Source: Bradyrhizobium sp. AZCC 2176
GTDB lineage: Bacteria; Pseudomonadota; Alphaproteobacteria; Rhizobiales; Xanthobacteraceae
Length of the DNA stretch: 64,000 nt
NCBI RefSeq assembly: GCF_036924645.1
Contig: NZ_JAZHRX010000001.1
Span: 6,041,501 to 6,105,500 of the forward strand
Direction: 5' to 3'
Shown here: one piece after another, positions 39,999 to 50,654 of the stretch
Position numbering within the stretch: position 1 is the first letter of the stretch
Layout: every line of letters starts with the position of its first letter
Made by a program: the position numbers and the translations under genes
The notes under the pieces: generated by a model
Database searches by the model: none
Told to the model about the DNA's origin: nothing
What the model saw: the letters and a program-made list of their open reading frames with translations, nothing else

Positions 39999-42053
39999 AT
40001 GTCCAAGCCATTGAAATCAGCTACAAAAGCCAAATCCGCCAACGATCTTTTTGGAACGGAACCGAAGGGCCGCGTTGTGCCCAAGGCCGCGTCGCGGGCG
40101 GCCAGCGCCGAGGCCGGCTATACCGCGGCCGACATCGAAGTGCTGGAAGGACTGGAGCCGGTGCGCCGCCGCCCCGGCATGTATATCGGCGGCACCGACG
40201 AAAAGGCGCTGCATCATCTGTTCGCCGAAGTCATCGACAACGCCATGGACGAGGCGCTGGCCGGGCACGCCTCGTTCATCGAGGTGGAACTGAGCGCCGA
40301 CGGATTTTTGACCGTGACCGACAACGGCCGCGGCATCCCGGTCGATCCGCATCCGAAATTTCCGAAGAAGTCCGCGCTCGAAGTCATCATGTGCACGCTG
40401 CATTCCGGCGGCAAGTTCGACTCCAAGGTCTATGAGACCTCGGGCGGCCTGCACGGCGTCGGCGTCTCCGTGGTCAACGCCCTCTCCTCGCGGCTCGAGG
40501 TCGAGGTCGCGCGCAGCCAAAAACTCTACCGGATGAGCTTTGAGCGCGGCCACCCCAAGGGCAAGCTGGAGGATCTCGGCAAGATCAACAACCGCCGCGG
40601 CACCCGCATCCGCTTCAAGCCGGACACCGACATCTTCGGCGCCAAGGCAAGCTTCAAGCCGCAGCGCCTGTTCAAGATGACGCGCTCGAAAGCCTACCTG
40701 TTCGGCGGCGTCGAGATCCGCTGGCGCTGCGATCCCGCGCTGTTGAAGGGCATCGAGGACGTGCCCGCCGAGGATAGTTTCCACTTCCCCGGCGGCCTGA
40801 AGGATTATCTCGGTGCCGCCATCCACGCCGACACGCTGGTGCATCCGGATATCTTCTCCGGTAAATCGGGACGCAACGGCGCCCATGGCGCCTGCGAATG
40901 GGCGGTGGCGTGGACCGCGGATGCCGACGGCTTCCTCTCCTCCTATTGCAACACGGTGCCGACGCCCGACGGCGGCACCCATGAATCCGGCATGCGCAGC
41001 GCGATGCTGCGCGGCCTGAAGGATCACGCCGAGCGCATCGGCCAGGGCAAGCGCGCTGCACCCGTCACCTCGGAAGACGTCATGGTCGGCGCCGCCGTCA
41101 TGCTCTCGGTGTTCGTGCGTGAGCCGGAATTCCAGGGCCAGACCAAGGATCGGCTCGCCACCGCCGAAGCCCAGAAGATCGTCGAACAGGCGATCAAGGA
41201 CCCGTTCGATCATTGGCTGTCGGGTAATCCGCTGCAGGCCAACAAGCTGCTGGATTTCGTCATCGAGCGCGCCGACGAGCGGCTGCGCCGCCGCGCCGAA
41301 AAGGAGACCTCGCGCAAGACCGCGGTGAAGAAGCTGCGCCTGCCCGGCAAGCTCGCCGACTGCACCAACACCGCAACCGAAGGCTCCGAGCTCTTCATCG
41401 TCGAGGGCGACTCGGCCGGCGGCAGCGCCAAGCAGGCGCGCGACCGCAAGACCCAGGCCGTGCTGCCCCTGCGCGGAAAAATCCTCAACGTCGCCTCCGC
41501 CGGCAAGGACAAGCTGACCGCGAATGCACAGCTCGCCGACCTGATGCAGGCGATCGGCTGCGGGACGCTGGCGCATTATCGCGAAGAGGATCTGCGCTAT
41601 TCGCGCATCATCATCATGACCGACGCCGACGTCGACGGCGCGCATATCGCATCATTGCTGATCACGTTCTTCTACCGCCAGACCCCGCGCCTGATCGACG
41701 AAGGGCATCTCTATCTCGCAGTGCCGCCGCTCTACAAACTGACCCACGGCAGCAAGTCGGTCTATGCACGCAACGATGCACACAAGGATGTGCTCTTGAA
41801 GAGCGAGTTCAACGCCAACGCCAAGGTCGAGGTCAACCGCTTCAAAGGCCTTGGCGAAATGATGCCGGCGCAGCTCAAGGAGACCACCATGGACCCCGCC
41901 AAGCGCACGCTGCTCCGCGTGGTGCTTTTGGCCGACGATCGCGACGGTACCGCCGATTCGGTCGAGCGGCTGATGGGAACCAAGGCCGAAGCCAGATTCG
42001 CCTTCATCTCCGACAAGGCGGAATTCGCCAGCGACGACCTGCTGGACGTGTGA
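39999..42053 (+). CDS. parE: DNA topoisomerase IV subunit B
   Basis: The 684-residue protein has the GHKL ATPase motifs (EVIDNAMDEALAG near 76, VTDNGRGIPVDPHPK near 107, SGGLHGVGVSVVNALS near 148), the transducer, and the TOPRIM metal-binding motifs IVEGDSAGGSAKQARD near 467 and MTDADVDGAHIASLL near 541. The GGKFDSKVYETSGG wording and the short C-terminus distinguish alphaproteobacterial ParE from GyrB. With ParC it decatenates chromosomes. AAAGAG lies just before the ATG. Confidence 0.95.
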   Translation: MSKPLKSATKAKSANDLFGTEPKGRVVPKAASRAASAEAGYTAADIEVLEGLEPVRRRPGMYIGGTDEKALHHLFAEVIDNAMDEALAGHASFIEVELSADGFLTVTDNGRGIPVDPHPKFPKKSALEVIMCTLHSGGKFDSKVYETSGGLHGVGVSVVNALSSRLEVEVARSQKLYRMSFERGHPKGKLEDLGKINNRRGTRIRFKPDTDIFGAKASFKPQRLFKMTRSKAYLFGGVEIRWRCDPALLKGIEDVPAEDSFHFPGGLKDYLGAAIHADTLVHPDIFSGKSGRNGAHGACEWAVAWTADADGFLSSYCNTVPTPDGGTHESGMRSAMLRGLKDHAERIGQGKRAAPVTSEDVMVGAAVMLSVFVREPEFQGQTKDRLATAEAQKIVEQAIKDPFDHWLSGNPLQANKLLDFVIERADERLRRRAEKETSRKTAVKKLRLPGKLADCTNTATEGSELFIVEGDSAGGSAKQARDRKTQAVLPLRGKILNVASAGKDKLTANAQLADLMQAIGCGTLAHYREEDLRYSRIIIMTDADVDGAHIASLLITFFYRQTPRLIDEGHLYLAVPPLYKLTHGSKSVYARNDAHKDVLLKSEFNANAKVEVNRFKGLGEMMPAQLKETTMDPAKRTLLRVVLLADDRDGTADSVERLMGTKAEARFAFISDKAEFASDDLLDV

Positions 42054-42085
42054 TTTTACCGGTAGTGACGAATTTCGGGCGATTT

Positions 42086-42102
42086 CCGGCCCTCTGGGCC
42101 GG
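42086..42102 (+). terminator. Possible terminator hairpin after parE
   Basis: A perfect 7-bp stem CCGGCCC/GGGCCGG with a three-base loop lies 33 bases after the parE stop. Only two T residues follow at once, so it may be a weak or Rho-assisted stop. Confidence 0.35.
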
Positions 42103-42286
42103 TTAACGCCGGAATCTGCCCGTTTTTGAGGCTTTTCTCCGTACTTCGTTTTCGGACTGGTGTGTTCCCCCCGCAACAGCTTTTTGGGCGGAACTGCGTA
42201 TAGTCACGACACTGGGTTTTGGGAATCGGGTGCTCGCGCATCGTTAGAGCGATCAGATTTGACGCTTCTGGACTGAGGGATTGAAA

Positions 42287-43081
42287 ATGAAAAAGGTACT
42301 GCTCGCTCTGACCGCGCTGGCGGCATTCACCGGATCGGCCTCGGCCGCCGACCTCGGCGCCCGTCCTTACACCAAGGCGCCTGCGCCGGTCGCTGCGGCC
42401 TACAACTGGACCGGCTTCTACATCTTCGGCGGTGGCGGCGGCGGATTGTGGAATGCCGACAGCAACGTGCAGACCTTCCCCGGAGCCGTTGCCATCACCC
42501 GAGATCAGCGTCTGGGTGGCAGCGGCTGGTTCGGTACGGTTGGTATCGGCTACGACTGGCAATTCGGTGGCCGGTGGGTGGCTGGTATCTTCGGTGACGG
42601 ACAATTCGGAGACATCCGTGGCTCGCTGAGCGATCCGGACTTCGATATCGAAGGCCGCGAGAAGCTCAAGACCAGCTACGCTGCTGGCGTGAGAGTTGGT
42701 TACTTGGTTGCTCCGAACGTGTTGTCCTACGTGAACGGCGGTTACTCGGGCTCGGAGTGGTCGGGCACGAATATGTCGACGATGGCTGCGGGCGGCGGTC
42801 CGACTGTTGCCACCACGGGCTCCTTCCAACGTAATGGCTGGTTCATTGGCGGCGGCGTCGAAAACAATCTCGACATCTTTGGTATCTCCGCACCTGGCTG
42901 GTTCATGAAGACCGAATATCGGTCGGCGTTTTATGACCGGATCTCTCTTCCGGAGACGGCTACCGCGACCGGTCTTCCGACCGGTAACGCCGTCACCTTC
43001 AAGCCCTGGACACAGACCATCAGCACCTCGCTGGTCTACCGCTTCAACTGGGGCGGCGCTCCGATCCAGGCCAAGTACTGA
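42287..43081 (+). CDS. Omp25/Omp31-type outer-membrane beta-barrel protein
   Basis: The 264-residue porin has a signal peptide (KKVLLALTALAAFTGSASA), the DLGARPYTKAPAP linker, YNWTGFYIFGGGGGG at the barrel start, and ends YRFNWGGAPIQAKY with a terminal aromatic. Such proteins are abundant surface proteins in Rhizobiales. The ATG at 42287 has GAGGGA six bases upstream. A strong terminator follows. It is related to one unit of the double barrel at 32539 and to 44485. Confidence 0.88.
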   Translation: MKKVLLALTALAAFTGSASAADLGARPYTKAPAPVAAAYNWTGFYIFGGGGGGLWNADSNVQTFPGAVAITRDQRLGGSGWFGTVGIGYDWQFGGRWVAGIFGDGQFGDIRGSLSDPDFDIEGREKLKTSYAAGVRVGYLVAPNVLSYVNGGYSGSEWSGTNMSTMAAGGGPTVATTGSFQRNGWFIGGGVENNLDIFGISAPGWFMKTEYRSAFYDRISLPETATATGLPTGNAVTFKPWTQTISTSLVYRFNWGGAPIQAKY

Positions 43082-43101
43082 TCTCTGCTGACTAGCAGCC
43101 T

Positions 43102-43131
43102 AAAAGCCCCGGCATCGTCCGGGGCTTTTTT
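43102..43131 (+). terminator. Rho-independent terminator of the porin at 42287
   Basis: AAAAGCCCCGG/CCGGGGCTTTT stem with a six-base loop, followed by further T residues, 20 bases after the stop. Confidence 0.9.
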
Positions 43132-43301
43132 GTTGTCTGGATCTGGTTTCACTCCTCTCGACTCTCCCCTTCGGCGCGACTCTGGCCTTGCGGCACTGAC
43201 CGGCATTGTATTGGATCGCAAGGCATGGCCGCCGCTGGCAATCGTCCAGTGGACCAGCTCTCGGGGAGCCAACGGCCGCAAGCGGCGACGGGAGGACATC
43301 C

Positions 43302-43487
43302 ATGGCCAGATCGCTTTCGATCATCGGCTTTCTGGCGCTTGCCATCGGCCTGTTGTGGATCGGTCAGGGCATCGGCGTCATCCGCTGGCCGCCATCGAGC
43401 TTCATGATCAATCAACTGCAATGGGCGGGATATGGCGCCGTGCTCGGCGCCGTCGGCCTGATCCTGATCTGGCAGGGCAACCGCTAA
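43302..43487 (+). CDS. Small two-helix membrane protein (61 aa)
   Basis: The product MARSLSIIGFLALAIGLLWIGQGIG... has two hydrophobic helices separated by a short loop (WPPSSFMINQLQW). GGGAGGA lies seven bases before the ATG. Similar short proteins with the WIGQG motif are widespread in rhizobia, usually listed as hypothetical. It lies between a porin terminator and a palindromic repeat, so it is probably transcribed alone. Confidence 0.65.
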   Translation: MARSLSIIGFLALAIGLLWIGQGIGVIRWPPSSFMINQLQWAGYGAVLGAVGLILIWQGNR

Positions 43488-43517
43488 ATGGTACTGGGAC
43501 GGTCGCAGATGAGAATC

Positions 43518-43604
43518 GTCATGCCCGGCCTTGTGCCGGGCATCCACGTCTTCCCTTCTGCTCACCGTTAAGACGTGGATGGCCGGGACCAGCCCGGCCA
43601 TGAC
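43518..43604. repeat. Palindromic intergenic repeat (GTCATGCCCGG family)
   Basis: Outer arms GTCATGCCCGG and CCCGGCCATGAC, inner perfect arms ATCCACGTCTT and AAGACGTGGAT. A second repeat family, distinct from the GTCATTCCGG type. Confidence 0.8.
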
Positions 43605-43621
43605 GCGGAGGGAGGAAATCA

Positions 43622-44392
43622 ATGAACACAAAGCTATTCGATCTCTCAGGCAAGGTCGCCATCGTCACCGGCGGCAATGGCGGCATCGGGCTCGGCATGG
43701 CCCGGGGCCTCGCACAGGCCGGCGCGGCGGTTGCCATCATTGGCCGCAACGAGGCCAAATCAGCCGCCGCGGTCGCAGAGTTGGCGCAAGGCGGCGCCAG
43801 GGCGATTGCGGTCGCGGCTGACGTCACCGACAAGGCCGCTGTCGCCGCCATGGCTGACCGCGTCGCCGGCGAGCTCGGCCGGATCGACATCCTCGTCAAC
43901 AATGCCGGCATCAATATTCGCAAGCCGCCGCACGCGCTCGATATCGCCGAGTGGAACAGCGTGATCCAGACCAACCTCACCAGCGCCTTCCTGTGCTCGC
44001 AGGCGGTCTATCCCGCCATGAAGGCGGCCGGCGGCGGCAAGATCATCAATATCGGCTCGATGATGTCGATCTTCGGCGCCAGCTTCACGCCGGCCTATGC
44101 CGCCAGCAAAGGCGGCATCGTGCAGTTCACACGATCCTGCGCCTGCGCCTGGGCCGCCGACAACATCCAGGCCAACGCCGTGCTGCCGGGCTGGATCGAC
44201 ACGGATTTGACCAAGCGCGCCCGCACGGAGATCGACGGCCTGCACGACCGGGTGCTGGCGCGCACGCCCGCGGCGCGCTGGGGCACCATCGATGATTTTG
44301 CCGGGATCGCGATCTTCCTCGCCTCGCCCGCGTCCGATTTTGTCACCGGCACCGCGATTCCCGTCGATGGCGGGTATTCCGTCATGGGGTAA
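43622..44392 (+). CDS. Short-chain dehydrogenase/reductase (KduD-like)
   Basis: The 256-residue classical SDR has TGGNGGIG near residue 17, NNAG near 92, the catalytic Ser in NIGSMMSIFG and YAASKGG near 157, and the PGWIDTDLTKR segment after it. The start MNTKLFDLSGKVAIVTGGNGGIG resembles 2-deoxy-D-gluconate 3-dehydrogenase (KduD), but the family is broad. The Arg in IIGRNE after the second strand suggests NADP+. GGAGG lies before the ATG. It ends at a two-way terminator shared with the convergent porin gene. Confidence 0.87.
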   Translation: MNTKLFDLSGKVAIVTGGNGGIGLGMARGLAQAGAAVAIIGRNEAKSAAAVAELAQGGARAIAVAADVTDKAAVAAMADRVAGELGRIDILVNNAGINIRKPPHALDIAEWNSVIQTNLTSAFLCSQAVYPAMKAAGGGKIINIGSMMSIFGASFTPAYAASKGGIVQFTRSCACAWAADNIQANAVLPGWIDTDLTKRARTEIDGLHDRVLARTPAARWGTIDDFAGIAIFLASPASDFVTGTAIPVDGGYSVMG

Positions 44393-44424
44393 TCAAAAGG
44401 ACTTGCCGGATCCTCGCCTCCACG

Positions 44425-44453
44425 AAAAAGCCCCGGCCAAGGCCGGGGCTTTT
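44425..44453. terminator. Bidirectional terminator between SDR and porin genes
   Basis: A long stem AAAAGCCCCGGCC/GGCCGGGGCTTTT is symmetrical, with A residues on one side and T residues on the other, so it can act for the plus-strand SDR and the minus-strand porin. Confidence 0.85.
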
Positions 44454-44484
44454 CCATCGTCTCAGGTTTTGAGTACTACCTGGA

Positions 44485-45267
44485 TCAGTACCTCGCCACG
44501 ACCGGCCCGGTCGGCCACGGATTGAACTTGTAGCTCACCCGAGCCATCACAGCGTCGACATCCGCATCGACGTTGCGGAAGGTCACCCCTCCAGGAGTGC
44601 AGGTCACCAACGCCAGATTACAATTGTGCTGCTTGCTGTCGAACTCGTAGTGCTTGTAGTCGATGCCAAGAATCAGGTTGTCGAGAACGGCGTATTCGGC
44701 ACCAACGCCGGCATACCAACCGCCATGCGTGGCGCCGGCATGGTCCGACGTAATGCCGGTTGCGTTGGCGAGGATCTGGGTGTCGATGTCAGCCTGCGCG
44801 TAGCCGCCCTGGCCATACACCATGAAGCGGTTCCAGGCATAACCGACCCGCCCACCGATATACCAGATGTTGTTGATGCGGCTTTGGCAGGAAAAGCCAA
44901 CGAGCAAGTTGCAGGAGCCGAGGACGCCAGTGCCGGCGGTGGTGTTAAAGCCGTTGTCGAGGGCGTTGTAACCGCCTTCGATACCGAGGACGAAATTGCC
45001 CCACTGCTTCTGGATTCCGGCAAAGCCGCCGTAAATCAAAGCGGCGTCGCTGTTACCGGTGCTCCAGAGGAAGGGAGTATTGAAGAAGTTTCCGGCGGTA
45101 TCGTGCCAGGCGCCGCCAACCGCGCCGCCGACATAGATACCGGACCAATCATAGGTAACGACCGGGGGTACCACGGGCGCCTTCGCGATGCGTGCCGGCA
45201 TGTCGGCGGCGAACGCGTTCACCGCGCTGGCGGCAAGGATGGAAGCAGCGACTACCAGTTTCTTCAT
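44485..45267 (-). CDS. Omp25/Omp31-type outer-membrane beta-barrel protein
   Basis: The 260-residue porin has a signal peptide (MKKLVVAASILAASAVNAFAAD), YDWSGIYVGGAVGGAW at the barrel start, GGRVGYAWNRFMVYGQGGYA in the middle and ends VSYKFNPWPTGPVVARY. Four Cys (in GSCNLLVGFSCQS and HNCNLALVTC) could form extracellular-loop disulfides. The ATG at 45267 has GGGGGGA seven bases upstream; an ATG at 45273 is too close to it. Confidence 0.86.
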   Translation of the reverse strand: MKKLVVAASILAASAVNAFAADMPARIAKAPVVPPVVTYDWSGIYVGGAVGGAWHDTAGNFFNTPFLWSTGNSDAALIYGGFAGIQKQWGNFVLGIEGGYNALDNGFNTTAGTGVLGSCNLLVGFSCQSRINNIWYIGGRVGYAWNRFMVYGQGGYAQADIDTQILANATGITSDHAGATHGGWYAGVGAEYAVLDNLILGIDYKHYEFDSKQHNCNLALVTCTPGGVTFRNVDADVDAVMARVSYKFNPWPTGPVVARY

Positions 45268-45490
45268 TGTCATTCCCCCCTGTAAGTTGCGCCGGCGACA
45301 TGCGCGGATGGAGCATCGAACTGCGGATGAAGTATCGAAAGCCTGATCAAAATTTATCCGGATTCTGGCTCAAAAACTGTCACCCGGTTGCGACAGTTGC
45401 GAGCAATGTGAGACGACCACACGGAACCGGTTGTATGCAAAATGCCTTCCCAAGATCGCTTGCCCAAGATCGCCTGCCTGTTGCCATCAG

Positions 45491-46696
45491 CTAACTGCCG
45501 GATCGCACATGCTCAGGCCGCACACCCAAGCCTACAAACCGCGCCGTGATGCCCTGCAGCCAGGGCACCGCCGTGAGCAGCCGCATGACGAACGGGACCT
45601 TCAGCGGCTGCTGACCCGGCTTCAGTGCGGCGTTGACGATATTGTTCTGCACCACGACCTGCATCCGCTGCGTCATTTTCACCGGGAATTCGCGGCGGCG
45701 GCGCACAGCGTCGAGCTCGTCCTCCGATGGACATCCATGCACCAGCTTCGCTGCCAGCAAGTTCGCGGTCGCGACCGCATCCTGCACCGCGAGGTTCACG
45801 CCGACGCCGCCGATCGGCGACATCGCATGCGCGGCGTCGCCGATGCACAACAGCCCCGGCCGCGTCCAGCGCTTCAGCCGGTTGACCGCAACCGTCAGCA
45901 GCTTCACGTCATCCCAGCTCTTCACCTCTGATAGCCCCGATTTCAGGATCGGCGCCATCCGCGCGATGTCGTCGAGCAGCGCTGGCAGTCCCCTCGCCCT
46001 CACCGCGTCGTACTGCCCCTTGGGAATGACGAACGCGCATTGCCAATAGTCGCCGCGATCGAAGGTCACCATCATCTTGCCGGGATCGACCCGCGCGAAC
46101 AGGTTTTCGTTTTCGCCTTCCCGCTTGCCGGCGCGAAACCACAGCACATCCATCGGCGCGCCGATTTCCTCGACTTCGAGGCCCGCGCGTTCGCGCATCA
46201 GCGAATGGCGGCCGTCGCAGGCGACGGTCAGATCGGCCTCGATATCGATCACGCCGTCCAGCGTCTCCGCCTTCACGCCCGTGACGCGCTCGCCGCCACG
46301 AACGAGATCGACCGCTTCCGCCGACATCATGACTTTCAGCGACGCGAACCGCTTGCCGCTCTCGCGCAGGAAATTGAGAAAGTCCCACTGCGGCATGAAG
46401 GCGATGAACGGATATTTGACGTTGAGACGGCTCAGATCGGCGATCCGCACCGTCTCGCCGCCGAACATCCCCTCCATCTTCTGCAGACGCTGATGCGGCA
46501 GTTTGAGAAATCCGTCGATCAGCCCGAGTTCGTCCATCACCTGCAGCGTGGAGGGATGCACGGTGTCGCCGCGAAAATCGCGGAAGAAGTCGGCGTGCTT
46601 TTCCAGCACCACAACGTCGATGCCGGCGCGTCCGAGCAGGTAGCCCAGCATCATGCCGGCGGGCCCGCCGCCGACGATACAGCACCGCGTTTGCAT
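45491..46696 (-). CDS. FAD-dependent monooxygenase/oxidoreductase
   Basis: The 401-residue protein is of the PobA/UbiH-type flavoprotein group: N-terminal CCIVGGGPAGMMLGYLLGRAGIDVVVLEK (dinucleotide fold), the middle VACDGRHSLMRE (DG motif near residue 165), and LLCIGDAAHAMSPIGGVGVNLAVQDA (GD motif near 285). It hydroxylates or oxidises a small substrate with NAD(P)H and O2. GGAG lies before the ATG at 46696. It lies 61 bases downstream of the ABC permease on the same strand, and a remnant of a paralogue is found at 52918. Confidence 0.85.
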   Translation of the reverse strand: MQTRCCIVGGGPAGMMLGYLLGRAGIDVVVLEKHADFFRDFRGDTVHPSTLQVMDELGLIDGFLKLPHQRLQKMEGMFGGETVRIADLSRLNVKYPFIAFMPQWDFLNFLRESGKRFASLKVMMSAEAVDLVRGGERVTGVKAETLDGVIDIEADLTVACDGRHSLMRERAGLEVEEIGAPMDVLWFRAGKREGENENLFARVDPGKMMVTFDRGDYWQCAFVIPKGQYDAVRARGLPALLDDIARMAPILKSGLSEVKSWDDVKLLTVAVNRLKRWTRPGLLCIGDAAHAMSPIGGVGVNLAVQDAVATANLLAAKLVHGCPSEDELDAVRRRREFPVKMTQRMQVVVQNNIVNAALKPGQQPLKVPFVMRLLTAVPWLQGITARFVGLGVRPEHVRSGS

Positions 46697-46757
46697 CGCT
46701 CGCTCCGTCGCATCGGTAGAGCCAGGCCTTCCATCAAGCCTGTTCGACCACCCCAGC

Positions 46758-47630
46758 CTACTCAACCATATTGTGCTGCTGCCAGCGTAATAGATGGGCC
46801 TGCAGCCGCCAGATCATGGCCGAAAGCGCCACCCCCACCAGCATCAGCACGATCACCGCGACCATCATCCCCGAGGCTTCCGCCCGTGCCTCGGACTCGA
46901 TGATCAGGCGGCCGATGCCGCGCTCCGCGCCGATGAATTCGCCGACGATGACGCCGATCAGCGCAAAGGAGATCGCCGGCGAGAGCGAGGCAAACACCCA
47001 GGCCATGGTCGAGGGGATCACGACGGTGCGGGTGATCTGCCATTCGCTCGCGCCCAGCAGCCGCGCGGCATTGATGAATCCCTCGTCGATCGAACGGGCG
47101 CCCTCGAACGTATTGAAGAACACCAGGAACACCACCACGATCCACGAGGTCACGATTTTCGAGGTATCGCCGATCCCGAATGCCAACACGATGATCGGCG
47201 CCAGCGCGATCCGGGGTATGGAATTCACCGCCGTAATGAAAGGCTGAAAGATCGCGCTGAGCCGGTCCGAACGCCCCAGAACAAGCCCTGCGACAAAGCC
47301 GCTCGACACCCCCGTGACAAACCCGAAGAACGTGTTCTTCAGCGTGATCGCGGTCGCGATCCAGAGATTGTTCTCGTTGCGCACCATGCACTTGGCAAAG
47401 TCGCCGTTGAACCAGCCGTTGAAGGCGCCGAGCTTGGATTTGAGGCAGCTCAGGATCAGGAAGTGCTCGAAGATCTGCGACGGCTTTGAAACGAAATAGG
47501 GATCGAGCAGGTCCGGCACCAGCCACGGCACCTTGGCATGGAGGTCATATCCCCATTGCCAGATCGACAGTACCGCCACGCAGATCAACACCTGCCAGGC
47601 CAGCGTATTGCCGATGCGACGTGTCCTCAT
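46758..47630 (-). CDS. ABC transporter permease, NitT/TauT type
   Basis: The 290-residue inner-membrane protein has about six helices and the cytoplasmic EAA loop (GASEWQITRTVVIPSTMAWVFASLSPAISFALIGVIVGEFIGAE), typical of SsuC/TauC-like permeases. An unusual insertion of about 45 residues after the first helix (FLILSCLKSKLGAFNGWFNGDFAKCMVRNENN) contains two Cys. It overlaps the ATPase gene by four bases (ATGA). Confidence 0.87.
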   Translation of the reverse strand: MRTRRIGNTLAWQVLICVAVLSIWQWGYDLHAKVPWLVPDLLDPYFVSKPSQIFEHFLILSCLKSKLGAFNGWFNGDFAKCMVRNENNLWIATAITLKNTFFGFVTGVSSGFVAGLVLGRSDRLSAIFQPFITAVNSIPRIALAPIIVLAFGIGDTSKIVTSWIVVVFLVFFNTFEGARSIDEGFINAARLLGASEWQITRTVVIPSTMAWVFASLSPAISFALIGVIVGEFIGAERGIGRLIIESEARAEASGMMVAVIVLMLVGVALSAMIWRLQAHLLRWQQHNMVE

Positions 47631-48460
47631 GGGTGGCGCCCCTTGACGAACTCTTCCCCGAGCGAGTGCCAGATGTGCTGGAACAGCTCGGCATAGCGCG
47701 GCGTCTCGCGCACCTTGACCGCATCGCGCGGTCGCGCGAAGTCGACCTCGAACATGTCCTTGATCCGGCCGGGACGCGCCGAGAACAGGATGATGCGGTC
47801 GGCCAGCGTCAGGGCTTCGCCGAGGTCGTGGGTCACGAACAGAACGGTTTGCTGCTCGCGCTCCCAGATCCTGAGCAGCACCTCATGCATGTCGATCTTG
47901 GTGTGGGTATCGAGCGCGCCGAACGGCTCGTCCATCAGCAAGATCTGCGGCTCCACCACCAGCGTTCGCATCAGCGCCGCACGCTGGCGCATGCCGCCCG
48001 ACAGCGCCGAGGGATAAGCGTGTTCGAAGCCTTGCAGACCGGCCTGCGCCACGCAGGCCGCGATGCGTTCCTTGCGCGCCGCCTGGGGAAAGCCCGCCAG
48101 CTCGAGGCCGTAGCCGATATTGTCGGCGACCGTGCGCCACGGAAACAGCGTATCGCGCTGGAAGATGTAGCCGACATTGGGCGTCGCCCTGCCTGCAACG
48201 ACCGGCACGCCGTCAATCAGGATCTGACCGCTGCTCGGCTTGATCAGTGTCGCGATCATGTTGAGAACGGTGCTCTTGCCGGAGCCGGACGGCCCCAGAA
48301 GCGCAACGAACTCGCCGCGGCGGACGCCGAAGGAAACGTCCCGCACCGCCTCGATCGCGGTCCCGGCAAGCTGAAACGATTTGCTCAGTCCCCTGACCTC
48401 AATACGCTGGACACTGGATTGTCCATCCGGCAGCGGCGTGGAAAGGTTCTGGACGTTCAA
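47627..48460 (-). CDS. ABC transporter ATP-binding protein, NitT/TauT type
   Basis: The 277-residue ATPase has Walker A GPSGSGKST near residue 57, the Q-loop FQRDTLFPW near 97, signature LSGGMRQRAAL near 148, Walker B ILLMDEPFGALD near 169 and the switch His in FVTHDLGEA. It energises the adjacent permease. The only plausible start is TTG at 48460, which overlaps the stop of the binding-protein gene. Confidence 0.89.
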   Translation of the reverse strand: MNVQNLSTPLPDGQSSVQRIEVRGLSKSFQLAGTAIEAVRDVSFGVRRGEFVALLGPSGSGKSTVLNMIATLIKPSSGQILIDGVPVVAGRATPNVGYIFQRDTLFPWRTVADNIGYGLELAGFPQAARKERIAACVAQAGLQGFEHAYPSALSGGMRQRAALMRTLVVEPQILLMDEPFGALDTHTKIDMHEVLLRIWEREQQTVLFVTHDLGEALTLADRIILFSARPGRIKDMFEVDFARPRDAVKVRETPRYAELFQHIWHSLGEEFVKGRHP

Positions 48461-49502
48461 GCCGGATACGCCTTTCGTGCTGCCTCGATGAAGGTCGGGC
48501 TGACCAGATCGGCCGGCGTCAGCGGCTTGATGCCGGTCATTTCCCGGAACCAGACCTTCTCGCCGCGGGCAAAGGCCGCCGCATCAATCGACGCATCGTA
48601 ATCGACGACCTTTTGCAGCGCGGTGATCTCGAGGATGTTGGCCGCGCGCGAGGTACTGCCGACATAGGGTTCGATCGTGTCGTGTATTTCGTCGGGCGAA
48701 TGCTTCTTGATCCATTGCGTCGCGCGCCAGATCGCCGTGACGAAGGCCTGCATCTTGGCCGGGTCCTTGTCGATGGTCGCCTGCAGCGTGAAATGCGCCG
48801 TCACCGGCACCTTGCCGCCGATATACTTGTTCCAGATCGTCTCATCGGTGCCGTCGAACAGCAGCGCGCCCCACCCTTGTTCCTTCGAATCGTTGAGCAG
48901 CGACAGCGAACTGACGAGCACGTCGACCTGCCTGGTCTTCAGGGAGCCCAGCATGGTGTCGACATTGCCGGTACCGATCCAGGTGACTTTCTGGTCGAGC
49001 CCCATCGTCTCCATGTAATAGGATGACCAGACGTGATTGGTGCCGCCGAGCGACGACACCGAGACGATCGGCTTGCGCCCGTCGGGCCGCTTCCATTCCG
49101 TCAACTTCTCGAGCGAGGTGATGCCCTGGTCCCAAAGATCCTTGCGGATGATGAACATCACCGAAGAGGAGCGGGTATCGACCGGCATCAGCACGCGGCC
49201 ATTGCGGCCGCGATTAGAGAGCTGCATCGGATGCGTGATATCGCCGATGCCGATGTCGCCCTGCGCGGAGGCGATGATTTCGCGCGTCTTAACGCCGCTG
49301 CCGCCCTGGATCAGCTTGCAGTCGAGACCGGCCTCCTTGAAATATCCCAATCTGTCGGCGACGAAGTGCGTCTGATAGACCGGCACCGCGACGGGATAGA
49401 TCACGCGGCCGGGCTTGTCCTCGGCCCATACCCTGCCAGAGGCGATCGAGGCGCCGCCGGCCGCGATGATTGTCAGCGCCGAACGTCTGGTGAAATGTGC
49501 CA

Positions 49503-49503
<1 letters not shown>
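48457..49503 (-). CDS. ABC transporter substrate-binding protein, NMT1/SsuA-like
   Basis: The 348-residue protein starts MAHFTRRSALTIIAAGGASIASGRVWAE, a twin-Arg-like signal, then a type 2 periplasmic-binding fold (THFVADRLGYFKEAGLDCKLIQGG, typical of NMT1/THI5-like proteins that bind sulfonates, nitrate, pyrimidines or aromatics). The ligand is not evident. Its ATG shares one base with the leuB stop (TGATG), with AAGGAG inside leuB, so it is translationally coupled to leuB. This ties the importer to the LeuCDB enzymes. Confidence 0.87.
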
Positions 49504-50650
<1,147 letters not shown>

Positions 50651-50654
<4 letters not shown>
